A DNA stretch of 64,000 nt, from NCBI RefSeq assembly GCF_001650715.1, contig NZ_LWQT01000055.1, positions 1 through 64,000 of the forward strand. Reading direction: 5' to 3'. Under the pieces are notes generated by a model. The model was not told the DNA's origin. It saw nothing but the letters and a program-made list of their open reading frames with translations, and ran no database searches. Positions within the stretch are counted from its first letter, which is position 1, and each line of letters starts with the position of its first letter. This document shows, piece after piece, positions 10,090 to 22,285 of the stretch. Origin of the DNA: Paramagnetospirillum marisnigri (GTDB lineage Bacteria; Pseudomonadota; Alphaproteobacteria; Rhodospirillales; Magnetospirillaceae). Made by a program: the position numbers and the translations under genes.

Positions 10090-10249
10090 CCTGTCCTCCC
10101 GGTCCGCGTTGCGGTTATTGCTTGGTCTTGATCCGAAGCCGATTGTGCGCTGCACTCGCCGCCGGGGCAAGCCCGACCTGAGGCACGGTGACAGGATCGC
10201 CAATCCGCGCTAAAATAAACGAACGACTGATCGTAAACTGGAGTCTCGC

Positions 10250-12202
<1,953 letters not shown>

Positions 12203-12223
12203 CCCGAGGGGCGCGGTGCATAT

Positions 12224-12240
12224 TTGCCACAGTGTGGCAA
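12224..12240. promoter_or_regulatory. 17-base palindrome, possible operator
   Basis: TTGCCACAGTGTGGCAA is an 8+1+8 perfect inverted repeat between the acetoacetyl-CoA synthetase stop (12202) and the start of the next gene (12331). No T run follows and the hairpin would be short, so a protein-binding site upstream of the secreted-protein gene is more likely than a terminator. Confidence 0.4.
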
Positions 12241-12330
12241 CAATTCATGCTGCGCCGCACCCACCCCCTTCCCGTGGCACGGGCGGGCTCCTATATTGGA
12301 GATGAGATTTAGATTTGGACTGAAACCGCG

Positions 12331-12981
12331 ATGGCTTGCCGCCGCCTCCTTCTTGCCCTGACCCTGGCCCTGCCGCTGATGGCGGCGGGACAGGCCTTGG
12401 CGGCCGAGGCGGGAAACCGCCTGGTGGCGGGCGGCGCTTCCGGTCTTTCCGGGGGCTCGGCCTTGCGGGCGCAGTCCATCGGCGAAACGCGCCTGCCCCT
12501 GCTCACCAGCGGCGCCTTCAGCGTCGGCGGCATTGCCGAACCCTCCCGTTCGGCATCCGCCCTGTCGCTGCCCTGGTCCGGCCAGGGCAATCTGGCGGTG
12601 GGCGGCTATATCGCCTATGGCATGGGGGACGGCCGCTTGACCTCGTCGCTGACCAGCGACGGCGGCGCCATGCGCGCCAATATTTCCGCCGCCTATGCCG
12701 GGGGTCTGCTGGGCAACGCCAGTACCGCCGCCCTCAGCCTGGGCTCGGTCTGGGCCAAGCCCCAGGGCTTCAGCCCCAATCCGCTGCAGGCTGGTCCTGG
12801 CCTGACCGACCCGGCGGCGTCACAATCCGGCACCGACCTCAACCTGTCGCTCAGCCTGACCCATCAAATGACGCCATCCTTCAGCTTCGGCGGCATCGCT
12901 CAGGCCAACAAGCTGGGCGGCGAGGACAAGACCACCGGTTCCGGCTTCATGCTGGGCGCGGGCATGGGCCTGAAGTTCTGA
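12331..12981 (+). CDS. Exported protein of unknown function, possibly outer-membrane beta-strand rich
   Basis: I do not recognise the family. The 216-residue protein starts with a clear Sec signal peptide (RRLLLALTLALPLMAAGQALA, cleavage near residue 25). The rest is rich in Gly, Ser, Ala and Leu with alternating hydrophobic residues, as in small beta-barrels or adhesin-like surface proteins (for example LNLSLSLTHQM and FSFGGIAQ). It ends in a C-terminal Phe (GMGLKF), a feature of many outer-membrane barrels. It is free-standing, downstream of a palindromic site and convergent with nth, whose end lies 3 bases after its stop codon. Confidence 0.6.
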   Translation: MACRRLLLALTLALPLMAAGQALAAEAGNRLVAGGASGLSGGSALRAQSIGETRLPLLTSGAFSVGGIAEPSRSASALSLPWSGQGNLAVGGYIAYGMGDGRLTSSLTSDGGAMRANISAAYAGGLLGNASTAALSLGSVWAKPQGFSPNPLQAGPGLTDPAASQSGTDLNLSLSLTHQMTPSFSFGGIAQANKLGGEDKTTGSGFMLGAGMGLKF

Positions 12982-12984
12982 GGC

Positions 12985-13620
12985 TCAAGCCTCTTCCTTA
13001 CCCTTGAAACCGCAGAGATCGCGCACGATGCAGGCCGGGCAGTCGGGCTTGCGCGCCTTGCAGACATAGCGGCCGTGCAGGATCAGCCAGTGATGGGCGT
13101 GATCGAGCCAGCGCTTGGGCGTGCGCTTCAACAGCCCCATCTCCACCTCCAGCACCGTCTTGCCCGGCGCCAGCCCGGTGCGGTTGGCCACCCGGAAACA
13201 ATGGGTGTCCACCGCGATGGTGGGCTCGCCGAAGGCGACGTTCAGCACCACATTGGCGGTCTTGCGCCCGACGCCGGGCAGGGCTTCCAGCGCCTCGCGG
13301 TCGCGCGGCACCTCCCCGCCATGCTTGTCCAGCAGGATGGCGGACAAGGCGATGACGTTCCTGGCCTTGGTCTTGTAGAGGCCGATGGTGCGGATGGCCT
13401 CGGCCAGCCGCTCCTCGCCCAGCGCCAGCATGGCGGCCGGGTTGTCCACCGTGGCGAACAGCGGCCCCGTCGCCTTGTTCACCCCCACATCGGTGGCCTG
13501 GGCCGAAAGGACCACCGCCACCAGCAGGGTATAGGGATTGGAATAGGCCAGCTCGCTCTTGGGCTCGGGATCGCGCGCCGCCAGCCGGGCATAGAACTGG
13601 TCGATGGCCTGGGCTTTCAC
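12985..13620 (-). CDS. nth: Endonuclease III
   Basis: DNA glycosylase/AP lyase for oxidised pyrimidines, 211 residues (usual length). The helix-hairpin-helix LPGVGRKTANVVLN contains the catalytic Lys, and the catalytic Asp follows in VDTHCFRV. The 4Fe-4S cluster motif Cys-x6-Cys-x2-Cys-x5-Cys is intact near the C-terminus (CKARKPDCPACIVRDLC). The start is GTG at 13620, which overlaps the hisN stop codon (GTGA), so it is translationally coupled to hisN. The gene pair shows no functional link beyond shared transcription. Confidence 0.95.
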   Translation of the reverse strand: MKAQAIDQFYARLAARDPEPKSELAYSNPYTLLVAVVLSAQATDVGVNKATGPLFATVDNPAAMLALGEERLAEAIRTIGLYKTKARNVIALSAILLDKHGGEVPRDREALEALPGVGRKTANVVLNVAFGEPTIAVDTHCFRVANRTGLAPGKTVLEVEMGLLKRTPKRWLDHAHHWLILHGRYVCKARKPDCPACIVRDLCGFKGKEEA

Positions 13621-14390
13621 GCCAGCAGCCCCAGCGCCTGGGCGTGCAGGCGGGCATCGCCAGCGGCGCAGACCTTGCCCTCGGAGGCGATGGTCAGGGG
13701 CTGACCCGCCCAGTCGGTCATGACGCCGCCCGCGCCGGTGATCACCGGCACCAGGGCGCCGAAATCATAGGGCTTCAACCCCGCTTCCACCACCACATCG
13801 GCGAAGCCGGTGGCCAGCAGGGCATAGGCGTAGCAATCGGCTCCGAAGCGGGTGCGCTTGACCGCCGCCGCCACCTTGTTCCAGCCGGGACGGGTGTCGG
13901 GGCCGAACAGGTCCGGCGAGGTGGTGAAGGCATAGGCCGATCCCAGGTCGGGACAGGCGCGGACATTCACTGGCCGACCGTTCAAGGTGGTGGGGCGGCC
14001 CGCCACGCCCAGCCAGCGCTCGTTCAGGATGGCCTGGTCGATGATCCCCAGCACCGGGCGACCGTGATGGAACAGCGAGATCAGGGTGCCGAATACCGGC
14101 ACGCCGGTGATGAAGGACATGGTGCCGTCGATGGGGTCCAACACCCAGACCCATTCCGCGTCGCAATTGATGCGGCCGTGCTCCTCGCCCAGGATGCCGT
14201 GGCCGGACACCGTTGCGGCCAGGATCGCCCGCATGGCCGATTCCACCTCGCGGTCGGCGATGGTGACCGGCGAATCGTCGGCCTTGTCGTCGATGGCGAC
14301 GGGGGTGCGGAAATAGCGGGTGATCACGGGCCGGGCGGCATCGGCCAGTCGCTCGGCCAGGGTGACGAACTCGGCGGGACAGTCGCTCAT
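13617..14390 (-). CDS. hisN: Histidinol-phosphatase / inositol monophosphatase family protein
   Basis: Magnesium-dependent phosphatase of 257 residues. The metal-binding motifs of the inositol monophosphatase fold are present: GEEHG (about residue 67), WVLDPIDGTMSFITG (about 82-96) and, near the C-terminus, the KPYDFGALVPVITGAGG segment in place of WDxAAG. The DPIDGTxxF form with the FGAL ending fits the HisN histidinol-phosphatase subgroup that replaces the HisB-type enzyme in many alphaproteobacteria; a generic inositol phosphatase is the alternative. First gene of a two-gene unit with nth. Confidence 0.82.
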   Translation of the reverse strand: MSDCPAEFVTLAERLADAARPVITRYFRTPVAIDDKADDSPVTIADREVESAMRAILAATVSGHGILGEEHGRINCDAEWVWVLDPIDGTMSFITGVPVFGTLISLFHHGRPVLGIIDQAILNERWLGVAGRPTTLNGRPVNVRACPDLGSAYAFTTSPDLFGPDTRPGWNKVAAAVKRTRFGADCYAYALLATGFADVVVEAGLKPYDFGALVPVITGAGGVMTDWAGQPLTIASEGKVCAAGDARLHAQALGLLA

Positions 14391-14658
14391 GACAGGAGTC
14401 TCTCGCTTGCGGGACGGGCGAGTTTGGCGCGAAAGCGCGTGTCTGACCAGCCCCCTTTGCCACCGCCAAGGGGACGCGATTGGAACCGTTTCAAACCCGC
14501 TCCACCCGCCGCCAACCCCTTCGGGTGGGATGTCCCGCCGTAAAGTGTGGTTTCACATCGTTGACTCCGACGCCGCGAGGGTCTAAACACTTGCCGCATC
14601 GCCGCAAAGGACCTTTCAATCCAGGTCCTCGTCGTCCGACTTTCAGGGGCACCTCGCC

Positions 14659-15033
14659 ATGACAACGCGCACCAGGCCGCTTTCCCCGCATGTTCAGATC
14701 TACAAGATGCCGTTCACGGCGATCTTGTCCATCTCCCACCGCATTACCGGCGTGGCGCTGGCGGTCGGCACCATCGTGCTGGGCTACTGGCTGGCCTCGG
14801 CCGCCTATGGCCCGGTGGCCTATGGCCACGCCCAGGCGGTGCTCGGCTCGTTCCTGGGCAAGCTGGTGCTGTTCGGCTGGACGGCGGCGCTGTTCTATCA
14901 CCTGTGCAACGGCATCCGTCACCTGTTCTGGGACGTGGGGCGCGGCTTCGAGCCCGCCGCCGCCGACAAGTCGGGTCGCATCGTCGTCGGGGCGGCCGCC
15001 GTCCTGACCGTGCTGACCTGGATCATCGCTTAA
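14659..15033 (+). CDS. sdhC: Succinate dehydrogenase cytochrome b556 subunit
   Basis: Membrane anchor subunit of complex II, 124 residues. The N-terminus RPLSPHVQIYKMPFTAILSISHRITG carries the SHRITG motif that lines the quinone site. Three hydrophobic helices follow (about 30-50, 68-90 and 105-124), with the haem-ligand His in LFYHLCNGIRHLFWD. First gene of sdhCDAB; sdhD starts 17 bases downstream. Confidence 0.95.
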   Translation: MTTRTRPLSPHVQIYKMPFTAILSISHRITGVALAVGTIVLGYWLASAAYGPVAYGHAQAVLGSFLGKLVLFGWTAALFYHLCNGIRHLFWDVGRGFEPAAADKSGRIVVGAAAVLTVLTWIIA

Positions 15034-15049
15034 CTCGGGGGGCGTACAG

Positions 15050-15430
15050 ATGAGCCTTAAATCCGCTCTCGGCCGCGCCCGCGGCCTGGGTTCCGCCAAG
15101 GAAGGCGCCGGCCATTTCTGGGGCCAGCGCGTTTCCGCCATTTTCCTGATCCCCCTGTCGCTGTGGTTCGTCACCGCCGTGATCGGACTGTCGCGGGTGG
15201 ATTACGCCGGGGTGAAGGCGTGGTTCGCCAGCCCGGGCAATTCCGCCCTAATGCTGCTGACCGTGCTGAGCGTGCTCTACCACGCCCATCTCGGCCTGCA
15301 GACGGTGATCGAGGACTATGTCCATTGCGAAGCGAAGAAGTTGGTTTCGCTGATCGCGATGAAGTTCGCCGTCGCCTTCCTCGCCGTCTTCATGACGGTG
15401 TCGATCCTGAAAGTCGCTGTCGGAGTCTGA
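15050..15430 (+). CDS. sdhD: Succinate dehydrogenase hydrophobic membrane anchor subunit
   Basis: Second membrane anchor of complex II, 126 residues with three predicted helices (about 29-50, 64-86 and 98-120). The second helix contains [16 protein letters not shown], whose His and Asp-Tyr residues bind haem b and the quinone in this family. It lies between sdhC and sdhA in the same unit; sdhA starts 5 bases after its stop. Confidence 0.95.
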   Translation: MSLKSALGRARGLGSAKEGAGHFWGQRVSAIFLIPLSLWFVTAVIGLSRVDYAGVKAWFASPGNSALMLLTVLSVLYHAHLGLQTVIEDYVHCEAKKLVSLIAMKFAVAFLAVFMTVSILKVAVGV

Positions 15431-15434
15431 CGCC

Positions 15435-17216
15435 ATGGCCGCCTACAAGATCATTGACCATACCTACGACGTCGTGGTCGTCGGCGCCGGCGGCGCCGGA
15501 CTGCGCGCCACCATGGGCATGGGACAGGCCGGGTTCAAGACCGCCTGCATCACCAAGGTGTTTCCCACCCGCTCGCACACCGTGGCCGCCCAGGGCGGCA
15601 TCGGCGCCAGCCTCGGCAACATGGCCGAGGATACCTGGCAGTGGCACATGTACGACACCGTGAAGGGGTCGGACTGGCTGGGCGACCAAGACGCCATCGA
15701 ATACATGTGCCGCGAGGCGGTGCCCGCCGTGCACGAGCTGGAGCATTTCGGCGTGCCGTTCTCGCGCACCCCGGAAGGCAAGATCTACCAGCGCCCGTTC
15801 GGCGGCCACATGTCCAATTTCGGCGAGAAGCCGGTGCAGCGCGCCTGCGCCGCCGCCGACCGGACCGGCCATGCCATCCTGCACACGCTGTATTCCCAGT
15901 GCCTGAAGCACCAGTGCGAATTCTTCATCGAATATTTCGCCCTGGACCTGATCATGGAGAACGGCGCCTGCCGCGGCGTCATGGCCTGGAACCTGGATGA
16001 CGGCACCCTGCACCGCTTCCGCGCCCATAAGGTGGTGCTGGCCTCGGGCGGCTATGGCCGCGCCTATTTCAGCTGCACCTCGGCCCATACCTGCACCGGC
16101 GACGGCCACGGCATGGTGGCCCGCGCGGGCCTGCCGCTCCAGGACATGGAGTTCGTGCAGTTCCATCCCACCGGCATCTACGGCTCCGGCTGCCTGATCA
16201 CCGAGGGTGCCCGTGGCGAAGGCGGCATCCTGAAGAATTCCGCCGGCGAGCGCTTCATGGAGCGTTACGCCCCCACCGCCAAGGACCTGGCGTCGCGCGA
16301 CGTGGTGTCGCGCGCCATGACCGTGGAAATCCGCGAGGGCCGCGGCGTGGGCAAGGACAACGACCACATCTTCCTTCATCTGGATCACCTGGATCCGGCC
16401 GATCTGGAACTGCGCCTGCCTGGCATCTCCGAGACCTCGAAGATCTTCGCCGGTGTCGATGTGACCCGTCAGCCCATCCCGGTGCTGCCGACCGTCCACT
16501 ACAACATGGGCGGCATCCCCACCAACCTGTATGGTGAAGTGCTGCGCCCCACCGCCGACAATCCCGACGCCACCGTCGAGGGCCTGATGGCCATCGGCGA
16601 GGCGGCCTGCGTGTCGGTGCACGGCGCCAACCGCCTGGGCACCAACTCGCTGCTGGACATCGTGGTGTTCGGCCGCGCCGCCGCGCTCCGCGCCGCCGCC
16701 ACTCTGAAGCCCGGCACCTCGCACAAGCCGCTGCCCAAGGATGGCAGCGATCTGGCGGTGTCGCGCTTCGACCGTCTGCGCAACGCCAATGGCTCCATGC
16801 ATACCAGCGAAATCCGTCTGGCCATGCAGAAGACCATGCAGATGGACGCCGCCGTGTTCCGGACCTCCAAGTCGCTGGCCGAAGGCTGCGAGAAGATGGG
16901 TCAGGTGGCCTCCACCCTGCCGCAGATCAAGATCAACGACCGTTCCACCGTGTGGAACTCGGATCTGGTCGAGGCTTTCGAGCTGGAAAACCTGATGGAT
17001 TGCGCGCTCGCCACCATCGTCTCGGCGGAAGCCCGTCACGAGAGCCGTGGTGCCCACGCTCACGAGGATTTCCCCGATCGCGACGACGTCACCTGGCAGA
17101 AGCACTCGTTGGCCTGGGTCGAGAACGGCAAGGTGAAGCTGGACTACCGTCCGGTTCACACCTACACGCTGACCGACGAGGTCGAGTACATCAAGCCGCA
17201 AAAGCGCGTCTACTAA
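15435..17216 (+). CDS. sdhA: Succinate dehydrogenase flavoprotein subunit
   Basis: Catalytic subunit of complex II, 593 residues, oxidising succinate to fumarate. The FAD-binding GAGGAGLRA motif lies near residue 20; the covalent FAD histidine is in [13 protein letters not shown] (His at about residue 48). Substrate-site residues sit in [21 protein letters not shown] and in the late segment [12 protein letters not shown]-like [11 protein letters not shown]. The C-terminal domain ends with WRPVHTYTL-like YRPVHTYTL. Length and all motifs are normal. Confidence 0.97.
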   Translation: MAAYKIIDHTYDVVVVGAGGAGLRATMGMGQAGFKTACITKVFPTRSHTVAAQGGIGASLGNMAEDTWQWHMYDTVKGSDWLGDQDAIEYMCREAVPAVHELEHFGVPFSRTPEGKIYQRPFGGHMSNFGEKPVQRACAAADRTGHAILHTLYSQCLKHQCEFFIEYFALDLIMENGACRGVMAWNLDDGTLHRFRAHKVVLASGGYGRAYFSCTSAHTCTGDGHGMVARAGLPLQDMEFVQFHPTGIYGSGCLITEGARGEGGILKNSAGERFMERYAPTAKDLASRDVVSRAMTVEIREGRGVGKDNDHIFLHLDHLDPADLELRLPGISETSKIFAGVDVTRQPIPVLPTVHYNMGGIPTNLYGEVLRPTADNPDATVEGLMAIGEAACVSVHGANRLGTNSLLDIVVFGRAAALRAAATLKPGTSHKPLPKDGSDLAVSRFDRLRNANGSMHTSEIRLAMQKTMQMDAAVFRTSKSLAEGCEKMGQVASTLPQIKINDRSTVWNSDLVEAFELENLMDCALATIVSAEARHESRGAHAHEDFPDRDDVTWQKHSLAWVENGKVKLDYRPVHTYTLTDEVEYIKPQKRVY

Positions 17217-17238
17217 GGCTCGGGCACGGAGAACGGAT

Positions 17239-18021
17239 ATGGTCGATTTCGCCCTTCCCCCCAATTCCCGGGTCCAGCCCGGCAAGGTCCACAAGGCCCC
17301 CGCCGGGGCCAAGAATGTGAAGGTCTTCAAGATCTATCGCTACGATCCGGATTCGGGGGCCAATCCCCGCCTGGACTCGTTCGAGATCGATCTGGACGCC
17401 TGCGGCCCGATGGTTCTGGACGCCCTGCTGAAGATCAAGAACGAGATCGACTCGACCTTGACCTTCCGCCGGTCCTGCCGTGAAGGCATCTGCGGCTCCT
17501 GCGCCATGAACATCGACGGCGCCAATACCCTGGCCTGCCTGAAGCCCATCGAGGACATCAAGGGCGACGCGGCGATCTATCCGCTGCCGCACATGCCGGT
17601 GGTCAAGGATCTGATCCCCGACCTGACCCTGCCCTATGCCCAGCTGGCCTCCATCAAGCCGTGGATGCAGACCCAGACCGCCCCGCCGCCGGATGGCGAA
17701 CGGCTGCAGAGCCCGGAAGAGCGCGAGAAGCTGGACGGGCTGTGGGAATGCATCTTGTGCTTCTGCTGCCAGACCAGCTGCCCCAGCTACTGGTGGAACG
17801 GCGACCGCTATCTCGGTCCGTCGGTGCTGCTGCAGGCGGCCCGCTGGATCCTGGACTCCCGCGACGAGATGACCGGCGAGCGTCTGGATGCCCTTGAAGA
17901 CCCCTTCAAGCTCTATCGCTGCCACACCATCATGAACTGCACCAAGACCTGCCCCAAGGGCCTGAATCCGGCCAAGGCCATCGGTGCCATCAAGGAAAAG
18001 ATGATCGAGCGTCGGCTTTAA
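17239..18021 (+). CDS. sdhB: Succinate dehydrogenase iron-sulfur subunit
   Basis: Electron-transfer subunit of complex II, 260 residues. The 2Fe-2S ligands are in [13 protein letters not shown], and the 4Fe-4S and 3Fe-4S ligands lie in [17 protein letters not shown] and [17 protein letters not shown]. Last gene of sdhCDAB, 22 bases after sdhA, followed by two strong hairpins. The N-terminus is slightly long, which is common in alphaproteobacteria. Confidence 0.97.
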   Translation: MVDFALPPNSRVQPGKVHKAPAGAKNVKVFKIYRYDPDSGANPRLDSFEIDLDACGPMVLDALLKIKNEIDSTLTFRRSCREGICGSCAMNIDGANTLACLKPIEDIKGDAAIYPLPHMPVVKDLIPDLTLPYAQLASIKPWMQTQTAPPPDGERLQSPEEREKLDGLWECILCFCCQTSCPSYWWNGDRYLGPSVLLQAARWILDSRDEMTGERLDALEDPFKLYRCHTIMNCTKTCPKGLNPAKAIGAIKEKMIERRL

Positions 18022-18026
18022 TATCA

Positions 18027-18058
18027 GATCCCGGTGATCGCAGCCGATCACCGGGATC
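18027..18058 (+). terminator. Strong hairpin after sdhB
   Basis: Perfect 14-base stem (18027-18040 with 18045-18058) and a 4-base loop CAGC, six bases after the sdhB stop. There is no T run, so it may protect the 3' end rather than terminate. Confidence 0.6.
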
Positions 18059-18130
18059 GCCCTTAAGCGGCGGGCTGGCGCGAGCGCCCTTGCCTCCCGC
18101 GCCACGGGGCGCGCGGCCCTTTGGGCCTAA

Positions 18131-18165
18131 CAAAATCCCGATGAGCCCCGTTCATCGGGATTTTG
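18131..18165. terminator. Bidirectional intrinsic terminator
   Basis: Perfect 14-base stem (18131-18144 and 18152-18165) whose outer four pairs are A:T on both sides (CAAAATCCCGATGA), giving a T run in either direction. It lies between sdhB (plus) and the lipoprotein gene (minus) and can serve both. Confidence 0.75.
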
Positions 18166-18248
18166 CATGGGTCCGGCCATCGGTCTGAATGGATCAGCGG
18201 GGCGGCGCCTTATCGGGGCCGCCCCGTTTCCTATTCGGCCCTCACTTG

Positions 18249-18644
18249 CTATTCGGCCGGGGCCTTGCCCTGTTCCTGGGCCCAGGCATTGACCTGGGAA
18301 CCGCTGAAGGGATTGACGTAGCGGCCATCGGCCATGCGCATCTCGGGATCATAGCAGGCATAGGTGGCCTGATGCGGCTTGGTCACCCGGCATTGCCATT
18401 TCTGTTCCAGCACCAGCATGGATTTGAGGCCATAGACCTCGCAGGCCTCGCCGGCCAGTTCGTCACGCTTGGCCAGCGGCGTCTTGTCGTCATAACAGAC
18501 GAGCACCTGGCCGTTATAGCCGGGCAGCTTCTGTTTCTTCACCGACATCACCGTGTAGTTGCGATCGACGAAGGCACCGCCATCGGCACAGCCCGCCAGG
18601 ACCAGAACAATCAGCGCGAAAGCGACAGGGCGAAGCGGATGCAT
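18249..18644 (-). CDS. Small lipoprotein of unknown function
   Basis: 131 residues with a lipoprotein signal peptide: hydrophobic stretch then LAGC, acylated Cys at about residue 19. The mature part has four further cysteines (in LVCYDD, GEACEVY, WQCRV and TYACYDPE), which could form two disulfides in the periplasm. No family recognised. It is a single gene, convergent with sdhB across a bidirectional terminator. Confidence 0.7.
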   Translation of the reverse strand: MHPLRPVAFALIVLVLAGCADGGAFVDRNYTVMSVKKQKLPGYNGQVLVCYDDKTPLAKRDELAGEACEVYGLKSMLVLEQKWQCRVTKPHQATYACYDPEMRMADGRYVNPFSGSQVNAWAQEQGKAPAE

Positions 18645-18830
18645 GCGTGAAGGACCTTCAAAGCGGCCGGTTGATTTCCCATGTGTACCCCAAGGTCATA
18701 GTTTTGGGAACCATGCGATGGGACGCGAATAAACCCAAGACAATCAGGTCTGGCGTTGTCTCGACGCGCGCGGGGGGCTATCCTTCCGTCCAGTACTCAG
18801 GTCCCCGGGGCGGGAAGGAGGAGATATTCA

Positions 18831-19763
18831 ATGGCTGACGGTAAGAAATTTCGCCTGGTGACACGCAGCGACTTCGATGGGCTGGTCTGCGCCGTGCTGC
18901 TGAAGCAGTTGGACCTGATCGATGACATCAAGTTCGTGCATCCCAAGGACATGCAGGACGGCGTGATCGAGATCGGGCCGAACGACATCACCACCAATCT
19001 GCCCTATGTGGACGGCGTTCATATCGCCTTCGACCACCACCTGTCCGAAACCATCCGGGTGGGGCGCAAGGAGAACCACATCATCGAGTCCGAGGCCCCG
19101 TCGGCGGCCCGCGTCGTCTATAATTACTACGGCGGTGCCGCCAAGTTCCCGGCATCGTGGACCGGCATGATGGAAGCGGTGGACCAGGGCGATTCCGCCC
19201 AGTACTCGCTGGACGAGATTCTCGACCCCACCGGCTGGACCCTGCTGAACTACATCATGGATGCCCGCACCGGCCTTGGCCGCTTCCGCGAATTCCGCAT
19301 CTCCAATTATCAGTTGATGATGAACCTCATCGACTACTGCCGCGACCACACCATCGAGCAGATCCTGGAACTGCCCGATGTCCGCGAGCGCACCGACCTC
19401 TATTTCGAGCATGCGGTGAAGTTCAAGGACCAGATCAAGCGCTGCTCCACCGTGCACAAGAACCTGATCGTGCTGGACCTGCGCAAGGAAGAGACCATCT
19501 TCGCGGGCAACCGCTTCATGATCTACGCGCTGTATCCCGACACCAACATCTCGATCCATGTGCTGTGGGGCGTCAAGCAGCAGAACACGGTGTTCGCCAT
19601 CGGCAAGTCCATCGTCAATCGCAGCTCCAAGACCAATGTGGGTGAGCTGTGCCTGAAATACGGTGGCGGCGGCCATATGAATGCCGGCACCTGTCAGGTG
19701 GACAACGCGGTTTGCGACAAGGTCATGGCCGAACTGGTGGCCAAGATCAACGCCGACGGCTGA
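18831..19763 (+). CDS. DHH-family phosphoesterase (exopolyphosphatase-like)
   Basis: Cytoplasmic DHH-superfamily hydrolase of 310 residues. N-terminal motif I is TRSDFDGLVCAVLL (metal-binding Asp residues); the family-naming motif is HIAFDHHLSE (about residues 65-74). The C-terminal DHHA1 substrate-binding domain ends in the glycine-rich KYGGGGHMNAGTCQV. Members cleave phosphodiester or phosphoanhydride bonds (nanoRNA, cyclic dinucleotides, polyphosphate); which of these applies here is not clear. I chose the ATG at 18831 for its near-perfect AAGGAGGAG ribosome site 8 bases upstream. Confidence 0.85.
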   Translation: MADGKKFRLVTRSDFDGLVCAVLLKQLDLIDDIKFVHPKDMQDGVIEIGPNDITTNLPYVDGVHIAFDHHLSETIRVGRKENHIIESEAPSAARVVYNYYGGAAKFPASWTGMMEAVDQGDSAQYSLDEILDPTGWTLLNYIMDARTGLGRFREFRISNYQLMMNLIDYCRDHTIEQILELPDVRERTDLYFEHAVKFKDQIKRCSTVHKNLIVLDLRKEETIFAGNRFMIYALYPDTNISIHVLWGVKQQNTVFAIGKSIVNRSSKTNVGELCLKYGGGGHMNAGTCQVDNAVCDKVMAELVAKINADG

Positions 19764-19841
19764 TCCGTCCAGGGGCGCGAACGGGCCAGCCCTGTTCGCG
19801 CCCTTTTCCGTTTCCATCCCGTGGAAAGAGTGCCTGCCGTC

Positions 19842-21002
19842 ATGGGCGAAGGTCCCCTGTTCGCCTACCGTGCCAAGCTCCAGTCCGGCGAAGTCAAACC
19901 GGACGTGGCCCAGGAGCTGGCGGTGGAGAAGCTGCAAAGCCTGCATCACGCCCTGGCCCGTTACCGCCCGTCCCTGGGCGAGGCCGGGTGGCTGGCCCGA
20001 TTCGGCCTGAAAAAGGCCCAGCCGGGCTCCACCTGGACCTGGCGGGGCGGTGACGGCGAGCAGGCGGCGCCCAAGCACGGGCTGTACATCTTCGGCGAGG
20101 TCGGGCGCGGCAAGTCCATGCTGATGGACATGTTCTTCCACTCCGCCACCATCCCCGGCAAGAAGCGCATCCACTTCCACGAATTCATGCGCGACTTCCA
20201 CGCCGACATCCACAAGCTGCGCAACGCGCCGTCACGGGCCGAGGCCGACCCCATCCCCAAGCTGGCGCGCGCCATCGCCTCCGAGGCCTGGCTTTTGTGC
20301 CTGGACGAGTTGCAGATCACCGATATCGCCGATGCCATGATCGTCGGCCGCCTGTTCAAATGCCTGCTGGATGATGGCGTGGTGGTGGTGATCACCTCAA
20401 ACCGCCCGCCCAAGGACCTCTACAAGGACGGGCTGCAGCGCGACCGCTTCCTGCCCTTCATCAAGCTGATCGAGGACTCCCTCGACGTGCTGGAGCTGAA
20501 CTCGGAGCGCGACTACCGGCTGGGCCGCAAGCGGGGGCTGCAGGTCTACCACGCGCCGCTGACCGAGGAGGCCGAGACCGCCCTGGAACTGGCCTTCGCC
20601 CGCCTGACCGAGGGCACCCAGGCGGTGCCCCACATCATCGAGGTGCACGGCCGCCAGTTCCGGGTCCCGCTGGCCGCCACCGGTGTGGCGCGGTTCTCAT
20701 TCCAGCAGTTGTGCGGCGCCATGCTGGGTCCCAGCGACTATCTCGCCCTGGCCGAGCGCTATCACACCCTGGTGCTGTCCGACATCCCGCTGCTGTCGCC
20801 CGCCAACATGAACGAGGCACGGCGCTTCGTCACCCTGGTGGACGCGCTTTACGAGCACAAGGTCACCCTGGTCTGCTCCGCCGCCGCCCCGCCCGAAACC
20901 CTCTACCCCGAGGGTGTCGGCGCCTTCGAGTTCCAGCGCACCGTCTCCCGCCTGATGGAAATGCAGGCCGAGGATTACGTCATGCGGGAGCATGTGCGAT
21001 GA
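19842..21002 (+). CDS. zapE: AFG1-type ATPase, cell-division protein ZapE
   Basis: P-loop ATPase of the AFG1/ZapE family, 386 residues. Walker A is GEVGRGKSM, in the family context GLYIFGEVGRGKSMLMDMFF; Walker B is LLCLDELQITDIADAMI, followed by the ITSNRPP sensor loop. ZapE modulates FtsZ ring constriction in proteobacteria, and the mitochondrial AFG1 acts in protein turnover. I chose the ATG at 19842 (GGAAAGAG 12 bases upstream); GTG at 19821 or 19830 in the same frame would add four to seven residues. In alphaproteobacteria the gene is commonly found just upstream of mdh, as here. Confidence 0.9.
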   Translation: MGEGPLFAYRAKLQSGEVKPDVAQELAVEKLQSLHHALARYRPSLGEAGWLARFGLKKAQPGSTWTWRGGDGEQAAPKHGLYIFGEVGRGKSMLMDMFFHSATIPGKKRIHFHEFMRDFHADIHKLRNAPSRAEADPIPKLARAIASEAWLLCLDELQITDIADAMIVGRLFKCLLDDGVVVVITSNRPPKDLYKDGLQRDRFLPFIKLIEDSLDVLELNSERDYRLGRKRGLQVYHAPLTEEAETALELAFARLTEGTQAVPHIIEVHGRQFRVPLAATGVARFSFQQLCGAMLGPSDYLALAERYHTLVLSDIPLLSPANMNEARRFVTLVDALYEHKVTLVCSAAAPPETLYPEGVGAFEFQRTVSRLMEMQAEDYVMREHVR

Positions 21003-21082
21003 GGCCCGACGCGACCGGCGACGCCAACCCGACCACCCCCAACGGGTAGGGCACATCCCCCTCCGGGTAGGTAATCTTATAA

Positions 21083-22258
<1,176 letters not shown>

Positions 22259-22285
22259 TTCACAGCGAAAGGGGAATCAAGTCCC

